Part shown: positions 16,539 to 23,942 of the stretch, piece by piece
Position numbering within the stretch: position 1 is the stretch's first letter
Layout: every line of letters starts with the position of its first letter
NCBI GenBank assembly: GCA_964422725.1
Contig: CAYRCC010000015.1
Location: forward strand, 1-48,259
Source of the DNA: CAKSNH01 sp964422725
GTDB taxonomy: Bacteria; Bacillota; Clostridia; UBA1381
Direction of reading: 5' to 3'
Length of the DNA: 48,259 nt
The notes under the pieces: generated by a model
Databases searched by the model: none
The model's input: the letters and a program-made list of their open reading frames with translations, nothing else
Told to the model about the DNA's origin: nothing
Position numbers and translations under genes: made by a program

Positions 16539-17561
16539 TCAACTTATAATCAATATATCTCTATACTCATTGCGAACATATATATCGTTAAGTTCTGTAT
16601 AAGTGTATAAGAAATATCCGTCTTTCTTCATTTTTTCACGCGTTTCTTTCAAATGTGACTCAACACATATAACTTTAGGACCGTTCTCAGCAAATGATGT
16701 ATTTTTCATAATCTCATCATCCAAACCCTCAACATCTAAATCAAGCAAATCCGGCCAAGCTCCGTTGCAGTATGTGTTTACAACATATGACAGACTATAT
16801 GTTTTCACCGACACCGTATTCTTTATATTATCATCATAAGTCAGCAAATGTTCTTGGGCATAATCATCAATATACTTTCTGTCGAAAGTAGACAAACCGC
16901 TCGCGCATGCAATAAAAAATGTACATTTTTCTCCGTCTTTGCCGCTCGGCACTATACCCATACATAAAGCCGTATCATCCGGTCTTTTCAGTTCTATATT
17001 CTTTATCATTTCAGCGTTTGCATCTATACATACTCCCTTAGAACCCGTAAGATAAAACAGAGCCGTGTTATTTCCCCTGTACGGTTCATTACACCCAACA
17101 TCTAAGTAAGTCGGATTTTCTATTGACATTCTACTGAAAATATTTGAAATAATTATATCTTCACCATGCCATGAAAAATACGCAAAACTGCTGTTTTTCA
17201 CTTCCGGAGTATCAACAGTTACCGCATCGTCATAATAGTCGACAGCAGATATGATTTTTTCTTTCGGTATACCGAATTCGCCCAACATCTCTATAATACG
17301 TTCGTTGCTGCTTTTATCCGCTATCGCAACCACAACATAATCATACAAATCGGAACTTACATTTTTCAACTCTTCGGGCATCACCGGCAAAATCGAATGT
17401 ATCCGCTTAGCAAATACATTTGCTAAGCCATCTGCTATCATAACTACATTTATTCCGTAATGCTCAGCTTGAACGAGATAACTTCTTCCTACTTCTCCTA
17501 AACCATATATAATAATTCTATCTCCCGTTTTCAACTTTTTCGGCAAAATGAAATGTCTCAT
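16539..17561 (-). CDS. FkbM-type methyltransferase with N-terminal Rossmann-like domain
   Basis: A 340-residue two-domain protein. Residues 1 to about 115 carry IIIYGLGEVGRSYL, a nucleotide-binding-like domain also seen in neighbouring glycosyltransferases. Residues from about 125 form an FkbM methyltransferase: YLDVGCNEPYRG is the S-adenosylmethionine loop, GVCIDANAEM follows, and DLLDLDVEGLDDEIM and VICVESHL are the typical later strands. It would O-methylate a sugar or polyol hydroxyl of the glycan. The substrate is not evident. Confidence 0.85.
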   Translation of the reverse strand: MRHFILPKKLKTGDRIIIYGLGEVGRSYLVQAEHYGINVVMIADGLANVFAKRIHSILPVMPEELKNVSSDLYDYVVVAIADKSSNERIIEMLGEFGIPKEKIISAVDYYDDAVTVDTPEVKNSSFAYFSWHGEDIIISNIFSRMSIENPTYLDVGCNEPYRGNNTALFYLTGSKGVCIDANAEMIKNIELKRPDDTALCMGIVPSGKDGEKCTFFIACASGLSTFDRKYIDDYAQEHLLTYDDNIKNTVSVKTYSLSYVVNTYCNGAWPDLLDLDVEGLDDEIMKNTSFAENGPKVICVESHLKETREKMKKDGYFLYTYTELNDIYVRNEYRDILIIS

Positions 17562-17579
17562 TTTCTATTTCCTCCATTT

Positions 17580-18596
17580 CTAATCAAAAATCTTATCCCA
17601 CTTAACATTCTGTTTTTTTACGTTCTGTCTGTATTTCCAACCTCTGCAGCTGAACATAAGTATATATTTCAATAAATTCGGCGGTTCGGAAATGTATTCG
17701 TGAAAATTTTCAATTTTAAGTTCAAACGACCTGTGTCTTTGTATTATGGTTGTTATATACCTATACAGAATATATTCCAAATCACTTTTGTTACGGCAAA
17801 TATCCTTTTGCTCTTTTATATAATTTATCCATTTATTTACCGCATACATCAATTCATCAACCGACTTGTATATACTATCCATAGATACAAATACTCCATA
17901 TTTTCTGAAAGATATGTATATATCATATTGTTTTTGTATTCTTAACATCAGAAAAGCATTTTCCATAGGCGCATCTTCTTTTCTGTATCCGCCTGCCTGC
18001 AAAAACGCTTTTCGCATAAACAAAGACCCGTTTTGTTTCTCCAAATTAAGCATACTTCCAAATGTTTTCAGATAAGAATTATCAAATTTTTGATATTTAT
18101 ATTTGTCTTTTGAGATATCTTTTGATTTTTCTTTATCTTTTTTGATATCTTCCAATGTCATTCTTTTTGCATTTTCCAATTCATTGTCAAACTTGTTATT
18201 GCCGACAATTTCGGTTCTTAATATACTGTACAGTAACCATATACATCCTGCATTTTCCCCCGAATTTTTAATAAGCGTATTTATTCGTGCTATACTGTCA
18301 TCAAGATAAATATAATCTTTATCAATCAGCGACACCCATTTACCGGAAGCTTTTTCAACTCCTTTGTTTATCAGCTCCCAATACGTCAAATATTCATCAA
18401 AATGAATATATTTAATACGCTTATCTTCTATAAATTCACTGCGTTTTTTATAGCTGTTATCATATACAACCAAAATGTCCCAATCCGTATCAGCACCTTT
18501 TTGATTAACTAAAGCATGCAATGTTCTGCCCAAAATATGATTATCTTTATTAACAGGGATTAAAACTGTAAGCATTTTTTCTGTTCTTTTATCCAT
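17580..18596 (-). CDS. Glycosyltransferase family 2
   Basis: A 338-residue GT-A protein. The N-terminal TVLIPVNKDNHILGRTLHALVNQ, the nucleotide strand ILVVYDNS and the WVSLIDKDYIYLDD segment (in the position of the DXD motif) mark family GT2. A lysine-rich insertion of about 40 residues follows, then GSLFMRKAFLQAGGYR, a typical acceptor-side segment. GAGGTGG lies just upstream of the ATG. No membrane helix is seen, so it should act at the cytoplasmic face on a carrier-linked or soluble acceptor. Confidence 0.82.
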   Translation of the reverse strand: MDKRTEKMLTVLIPVNKDNHILGRTLHALVNQKGADTDWDILVVYDNSYKKRSEFIEDKRIKYIHFDEYLTYWELINKGVEKASGKWVSLIDKDYIYLDDSIARINTLIKNSGENAGCIWLLYSILRTEIVGNNKFDNELENAKRMTLEDIKKDKEKSKDISKDKYKYQKFDNSYLKTFGSMLNLEKQNGSLFMRKAFLQAGGYRKEDAPMENAFLMLRIQKQYDIYISFRKYGVFVSMDSIYKSVDELMYAVNKWINYIKEQKDICRNKSDLEYILYRYITTIIQRHRSFELKIENFHEYISEPPNLLKYILMFSCRGWKYRQNVKKQNVKWDKIFD

Positions 18597-18609
18597 TTTA
18601 CCACCTCAC

Positions 18610-19659
18610 TTACATCATAATTTTCCCCTCAACAGGATATTCTCTAACTTTATATAAGTATATATTCCAAAGCAATACCGCAAATAAACTTTCATCATAT
18701 TTCAAAATCAATTTCCAAAACCACTTAGGAGTCAGTGAAACAAATTTTATGAATTTTATAGGCGTATTTGATACTCGCTTTATGCACTCTTCATATTTAC
18801 AAACAATTCTGTAATTAAAATTACTGTAAGCTCTGAGTTCTGCAATTATAATAGGTGAAAATGGGTGAAAATCGTAAGTATAAAGCTTTATGACTTTATT
18901 CTTGGCATTGTCGTATTCACTCGGCAAATTATCAATAACATTACACCAACGCTCACCCCATTGTTTAAACAGTTTCTCACCCGATTGCCAAAAATGTCCC
19001 TTATGCCCTTCTCTGTTGCCAACAAATGTTCTGCCAACATAGAAAACAACTTTAAAGCTTTTTCGGACATAGAAATGAAACGGTGCCGCCATTTGCCACA
19101 AACTATATACCTTATCATCAAGAGGGACATGCTTTATCAAATCCAATGCAAACTCCGATGAAAAAATCAACATTCCCAATGTTTGCAATCTATGTGCCTG
19201 CTCAGTAAGAAATTTTTCATAATCTTTTCTTATATCTCCGTAAAATACCTCTTTGTTTGCGTAAAAATTTCTAAAATCAGCATCAACAATAATACACGGA
19301 TACCCTTCAGACATATAATCGTTCAGCCGATTATAAAAAGAATCTATGCATGGGATAAGTCCATCTCTGATAATCCAAATATACTCATAATCTGCGGCGT
19401 ACTCCTCATATGCCGCTATAATTTTATGGTCAAGGGAAAATCCGTCAAAAAAACCGTCATATTTGCTGTAAATAACATTCTTATTGCCTTGTGACTTATA
19501 TTTTTGCACAACATCCTTGGTTTTGTCATTTGAACTGCCATCATATATTATCAAATCAATGCCGTACATATTTGCATCTTTGCTCGTTTCTTTGAGCCAG
19601 TTATCTATTGCGGCTTCACGGTTAGCTGTAGGAACTATTATTGATAATTTCTTTTTCAC
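18610..19659 (-). CDS. Glycosyltransferase family 2
   Basis: A 349-residue GT2-like protein starting KLSIIVPTANREAAIDNWL, with LIIYDGSSNDKTKDVV and YIWIIRDG as donor-site strands. The first 100 residues are clearly paralogous to those of the 435-residue protein at 20521-21828 (same PT..R, YD.S..DKTK..., DYKI/DHKI, Y.W.I.D pattern). It lacks that protein's C-terminal domain. The two presumably add different residues of the same repeat unit. It lies 13 bases from the previous gene and 27 from rfbF. Confidence 0.8.
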   Translation of the reverse strand: MKKKLSIIVPTANREAAIDNWLKETSKDANMYGIDLIIYDGSSNDKTKDVVQKYKSQGNKNVIYSKYDGFFDGFSLDHKIIAAYEEYAADYEYIWIIRDGLIPCIDSFYNRLNDYMSEGYPCIIVDADFRNFYANKEVFYGDIRKDYEKFLTEQAHRLQTLGMLIFSSEFALDLIKHVPLDDKVYSLWQMAAPFHFYVRKSFKVVFYVGRTFVGNREGHKGHFWQSGEKLFKQWGERWCNVIDNLPSEYDNAKNKVIKLYTYDFHPFSPIIIAELRAYSNFNYRIVCKYEECIKRVSNTPIKFIKFVSLTPKWFWKLILKYDESLFAVLLWNIYLYKVREYPVEGKIMM

Positions 19660-19686
19660 TTTATATTCTTCTTTCTATCGCTAAAC

Positions 19687-20466
19687 TTATTTTTCCCATA
19701 CCACCCATGGTGCTTGTCCGCTTTCCAAGAGCATTTCCAATTTTTCCTTGTCACGCTGCGTGTCCATACACTGCCAAAAACCCTTATGCTGATATGCCGC
19801 AACCTGATTCTCTCTAACTAAACGTTCTATAGGTTCTTTTTCAAAAAAAGTTTGGTCGTTGTCAATATAATTAAATATTTCAGGCTCTGCAACCATATAT
19901 CCGCCATTAATCAGCTCTGCATCAGTATCTCTTTTTTCACGAAAACTACTTACATTTCCGTTTCCGTCTACTCCTAAAACCCCAAATCTTTGTCCCGGAT
20001 TTACCGCCGTCACTGTAAGTATTTTTTTATGTCCGTTATGAAATCTAATTAATTCACTTATATCAATATCAGCTACTCCATCACCGTATGTAAGCAAAAA
20101 TGTTTCATTTTCCACATAATTTTTTATTCTTTTTACCCTTCCGCCGGTCATCGTATTATAGCCTGTATCCACAACGGTTACCTTCCACGGCTCCGATACA
20201 TTATTATGTACTGTAATTTTTCCACCGTCCGCACAATCGAATGTCACATCGCTTCTGTGCAAAGCATAATTTGAAAAATACTCTTTTATAATTTGCTGTT
20301 TATACCCCGCACATATAACAAAATCATTTATTCCGTAATACGAATAAATCTTCATAATATGCCACAATATCGGATCGTTTCCGATTTCAATCATCGGTTT
20401 GGGCTTCATATGACTTTCCTCACTTATCCTCGTACCAAATCCACCTGCCAATATAACAGCTTTCAT
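19687..20466 (-). CDS. rfbF: Glucose-1-phosphate cytidylyltransferase
   Basis: A 259-residue nucleotidyltransferase that makes CDP-glucose from CTP and glucose 1-phosphate, the entry step of CDP-deoxysugar synthesis. The signature LAGGFGTRISEESHMKPKPMIEIG is followed by the metal-binding TYGDGVADID and VNPGQRFGVL. GFWQCMDTQRDKEKLE near the C-terminus is strongly characteristic of RfbF. It is separated from rfbG and rfbH by glycosyltransferase, methyltransferase and transketolase genes, but lies in the same operon. Confidence 0.96.
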   Translation of the reverse strand: MKAVILAGGFGTRISEESHMKPKPMIEIGNDPILWHIMKIYSYYGINDFVICAGYKQQIIKEYFSNYALHRSDVTFDCADGGKITVHNNVSEPWKVTVVDTGYNTMTGGRVKRIKNYVENETFLLTYGDGVADIDISELIRFHNGHKKILTVTAVNPGQRFGVLGVDGNGNVSSFREKRDTDAELINGGYMVAEPEIFNYIDNDQTFFEKEPIERLVRENQVAAYQHKGFWQCMDTQRDKEKLEMLLESGQAPWVVWEK

Positions 20467-20520
20467 ATTCTCATCTCCCTATATAATTTCATTATTTCAC
20501 CGTTTCGCATTTGTCAACAC

Positions 20521-21828
20521 TTAAACATCAAATAAACCGATGTATTTTTTTAAATGACGTTTTTCCAATTCCTTTTTAATCTTTTCAGCCGTTCCCGGCA
20601 AAGCACATACAACAATGTAACTTTCTTCCGTTAATTTAACCTCATCTATATCATATACATTTATTTTGCATATTCGGTCTGCATTTTCTTCCTTTGAAGT
20701 AACCAAAACACCGTTTATCAGCTTTCCAAAACCGTCACTTTGCAGTTTGTTTACAACTTTCTGTCCGTAAAGTCCGGCACCGTATATATAGAAGCTGTTG
20801 TTCTCAATAATTTTTTCTATCTTTTCAAGTTTAACTTCCCACTCTTCCTCCAAAGCAATTAAATTGGGATATTTCCGTTTCAATACTTCTATAGGGGTTT
20901 TTGCTATTTCACAACAAACATTCTCATTTTCAGTTGTTATATATTTAAAATAGTCCCTGAATTTCTCAAATTTATCAATATCATATAATCCGTTTATCCT
21001 ATAATATATCAGCATTTCTTTTGAAAATCTTCCCGAAACAATATTATCCGATTTTCTTATTACATTTTCTTTATCTGTATATATTGGCGGAAGTTTCAAT
21101 ATTGTTTCAGGATAACTTTTTGCCCAAGTTTCAAAAACATACCTACGCCAATATATCTGTTTTCCTTTTAACGAACTATCTCTTCTCCATTTGTACCTAT
21201 TTCCTATGAATATGCCGCTAAAATTATCTAACCTCAAAATTTGCTCAAGATAGAACCCAACAGTAAAAAAGTACCCATGCATATCGTCCAATGTATTATT
21301 CATAATATACTTTTCACACAGCTCTTGCCAGTCAATCGGCATATTTAACAACGACTTACTCATAATTGTCGAAGCCATATGTGCCATACCTTGCGAGCAA
21401 TTGCAAAACCAATCATTCGGACTATCGGTTATATAATCTTCTTTCTTCCCCGCCCCTGATAACGGCAACCTAATCAGGTCATAGTCTTTTTCGATAATTT
21501 CAAATACATATTGCAGCATTTCTTCCAAAATCGAAATCGAATCATTTATCAACCAATAATAATCATATTCCAAAGTTTTTAACTCTTTAAATATCTCTAC
21601 AATTTTATAGTCAAGACATGGCTTTGAATTTGTTTCTTTATAAATAATATCAAAAGCATTTTTTGCCGATGCATCTTCAATTACTTGCTTTGTTTTGTCA
21701 TCTGTACTTGAATCGTAATAGCAAACAGATATCGGATACTTTTTATAATATGATAATTCAAAATCAAGCACTTCCTGTACCATTTCACTCCTACCCATTG
21801 TAGGAATTACCATAAGTATCTTTTTCAT
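20521..21828 (-). CDS. GT2-like glycosyltransferase with C-terminal Rossmann-like domain
   Basis: A 435-residue protein. The N-terminal KILMVIPTMGRSEMVQEVL, VCYYDSSTDDKTKQVIE and YDYYWLINDS form a GT2-like domain paralogous to the 18610-19659 gene. From about residue 345 a second domain begins with FYIYGAGLYGQKVVNKL, a glycine-rich Rossmann-like fold similar to the N-terminal domains of the FkbM and DUF4422 proteins. That domain recurs at different positions in at least three proteins of this operon, suggesting a shared binding or docking role. No membrane segment is present. Confidence 0.75.
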   Translation of the reverse strand: MKKILMVIPTMGRSEMVQEVLDFELSYYKKYPISVCYYDSSTDDKTKQVIEDASAKNAFDIIYKETNSKPCLDYKIVEIFKELKTLEYDYYWLINDSISILEEMLQYVFEIIEKDYDLIRLPLSGAGKKEDYITDSPNDWFCNCSQGMAHMASTIMSKSLLNMPIDWQELCEKYIMNNTLDDMHGYFFTVGFYLEQILRLDNFSGIFIGNRYKWRRDSSLKGKQIYWRRYVFETWAKSYPETILKLPPIYTDKENVIRKSDNIVSGRFSKEMLIYYRINGLYDIDKFEKFRDYFKYITTENENVCCEIAKTPIEVLKRKYPNLIALEEEWEVKLEKIEKIIENNSFYIYGAGLYGQKVVNKLQSDGFGKLINGVLVTSKEENADRICKINVYDIDEVKLTEESYIVVCALPGTAEKIKKELEKRHLKKYIGLFDV

Positions 21829-21869
21829 ATTTAAAATCCTTTTTTATGCACGTATTTTGACAGAACCGA

Positions 21870-22532
21870 CTATCCATATATATTTTTAACTTCTTTAATA
21901 ATATCCACGTAAGGTCTGTTTTTTCCAAACAAAATTGTCGTTCCCAACACAAAACCTCTTACACCTTTAGGGGCAAACTGTTCTATCTTATCCATACCGC
22001 ACGCGCCGTCCCAATAAACTTCAAAATTCATACTTTTACTTATATCAATTAATCTTTCAACCTTATTTCCCACATACGGTAAATACATCTGCCCCGCATT
22101 ACCCGGGTTTACAGACATTACAAGTATTCTTTTTACTATTCTGAGCATTTCATAAACAGTTTCAATGCTTGTCCCCGGATTTATCGCAATTCCCGGAATC
22201 ATACCCGCATCTATTATCTTTTGAAGTGTGGTTGACGGGTGATATTCCGCCTCAGGGTGTATGTATACCGTATCACCTTTGCGCAAATTCTCTAAAAATA
22301 TATTTATATGCGTGCTTGGGTGTTCTATCATAAGATGTAAATCAATCGGCTTGTTTGCTGTCCTTGCTATATACTTCATATCATTTAATGACATAGCGTA
22401 ATTAGGTACATATCTTCCGTCCATTATATCTATATGAAACGAATCTATACCGCCTCGTTCGAGCTCACTGATTTCTTTTTCAAGATTTCCGTAATTTGCA
22501 CACATCATTGATGCTGTCAACTCAAAGTTCAT
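21870..22532 (-). CDS. Ribulose-phosphate 3-epimerase family protein
   Basis: A 220-residue TIM barrel of the Rpe family, which interconverts ribulose 5-phosphate and xylulose 5-phosphate or related sugars. Metal-site and catalytic residues are visible in SFHIDIMDG, DLHLMIEHP and YWDGACG, and the phosphate region in FVLGTT. The start at 22532 (MNFELTAS) has AGAGG seven bases upstream; a GTG at 22553 overlapping the previous stop has no site. The ending YWDGACG differs from the usual EVDGG, so an allulose-phosphate-type substrate is possible. In this operon it could join transketolase and TarJ to supply ribulose 5-phosphate for CDP-ribitol. Confidence 0.82.
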   Translation of the reverse strand: MNFELTASMMCANYGNLEKEISELERGGIDSFHIDIMDGRYVPNYAMSLNDMKYIARTANKPIDLHLMIEHPSTHINIFLENLRKGDTVYIHPEAEYHPSTTLQKIIDAGMIPGIAINPGTSIETVYEMLRIVKRILVMSVNPGNAGQMYLPYVGNKVERLIDISKSMNFEVYWDGACGMDKIEQFAPKGVRGFVLGTTILFGKNRPYVDIIKEVKNIYG

Positions 22533-22549
22533 ATTTATACCTCTAAAAT

Positions 22550-23905
22550 TCACATTTTAAAATCGTTTTCAATTACCTCAATATTTTGTATCATAATCGG
22601 CTTATTTACTTTTTCGCAAAGCTGCACCACACTACTCCAATCGCCGTAATATGCATCACTCACAGCAATTGCTCTGTCCAAATCTGCCGTATCGTCATAT
22701 ATACCCCAGTTCGCGGCTTTGTATTCATTCACTACATCAACATACTCAGCATATAGCTCATTACGCATTGACTTAACCGTACTTTCCATCAACGGATGCG
22801 GTCGCCATAACAACGCCACTTCTTCAATGTTGTTTTTAAATATCCTGAACGTATCACGCATTTTATCAAAATATCTATCGCTGTTTTTCAAAAACGCGCT
22901 TAAACCCGTATTGTAAAATATGATTTTTTTTCTACTGCCGTCGGCTTTTTGAATTATTTTCAGCCAGTCCTCAGGCACATCTAATTCCTCCTTTTTGATA
23001 TTCACAACCTTGTCAAACTTGGGTGAACCCGTTCCGAGTACTTTTTCCTGCCAATATTTTTTATCTCTGTATCCTGTAAATTCCATAAGCACATTAATAT
23101 ATATCTGACGTATTTTTTCGGATTGAACAATAACTCTATGTGCATTTAACACCCCCGGAGTAGTTATAAAATGTTCTATTTTGCCAACACCCTCTTTGTC
23201 GTTCGGGTCTGTTTCGTTAAGCACAAAATACGGCACATATATGAGCATATCTGTATATGTACACAATTTCTCCGAAAAAAAATCAGGCAAAATACACGTC
23301 ACCATATTGCAGTTATCATACGGATTATGTATATATATTTCATCGGGTCTTTGTTCTTTCAAGTCATATTTGCGCCAATCGGTTATAGGTACATATTCAG
23401 GAAACTTTGCTCCCTCGTAATGTTGCTTTCCTAATGTAAAATCCGGATTCCTTTCAAAATACGGTATCGGAATTACAACCGCATTACAATTTTCATCTTC
23501 ATTTGCCGCTTTCCATATACTTTCCAAACTATCCCACATAGCTGCCTTATACGGCAAAAATACAACTTCTTTTACAGCTCTTATATCACTGTTTATACTG
23601 TTTTCAATTTTCAGCAAAGCCCTATGCAGTAATTTATACGCTTTATTCTCGGTTGTTTCGTTCAGGCGGTTATATACATTTGCAATTTCATCGCAAAAAT
23701 TCTCCAAATGCCTTACGGTAACACATTCTTCCCCCTCAACATTTTCAATGAATTCGCCCATTTGAATTACTGCATCCTGCAAATCGGCAAGCAAAACTCG
23801 TGCCGACTCCGAATCATTGTTTTTGATGTATTTTTTTATCTCATCAACCGCACTGTACAGTGTTTTAACCATATCTTGCAATTGCTTTACCTGAATTTTT
23901 CTCAT
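22550..23905 (-). CDS. CDP-glycerol/ribitol phosphotransferase-like protein
   Basis: A 451-residue soluble protein. The first about 110 residues are charged, heptad-like helices (probable coiled coil). The rest resembles a GT-B CDP-glycerol glycerophosphotransferase: a domain with PHRVIVQSEKIRQIY, KVLGTGSPKFDKV, then IIFYNTGLSAFLKN, ALLWRPHPLMEST and YYGDWSSVVQLCE. In teichoic-acid polymerases the last segment is a GD.SS motif. It could transfer ribitol phosphate or glycerol phosphate from the CDP donor, and tarI-tarJ provide CDP-ribitol in the same operon. The start at 23905 is chosen because GAGG lies eight bases upstream; the longer frame would run into the helicase gene. Confidence 0.7.
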   Translation of the reverse strand: MRKIQVKQLQDMVKTLYSAVDEIKKYIKNNDSESARVLLADLQDAVIQMGEFIENVEGEECVTVRHLENFCDEIANVYNRLNETTENKAYKLLHRALLKIENSINSDIRAVKEVVFLPYKAAMWDSLESIWKAANEDENCNAVVIPIPYFERNPDFTLGKQHYEGAKFPEYVPITDWRKYDLKEQRPDEIYIHNPYDNCNMVTCILPDFFSEKLCTYTDMLIYVPYFVLNETDPNDKEGVGKIEHFITTPGVLNAHRVIVQSEKIRQIYINVLMEFTGYRDKKYWQEKVLGTGSPKFDKVVNIKKEELDVPEDWLKIIQKADGSRKKIIFYNTGLSAFLKNSDRYFDKMRDTFRIFKNNIEEVALLWRPHPLMESTVKSMRNELYAEYVDVVNEYKAANWGIYDDTADLDRAIAVSDAYYGDWSSVVQLCEKVNKPIMIQNIEVIENDFKM

Positions 23906-23942
23906 TTTCATTACCTCAATATTGTATAGCAAAACTAAACAC

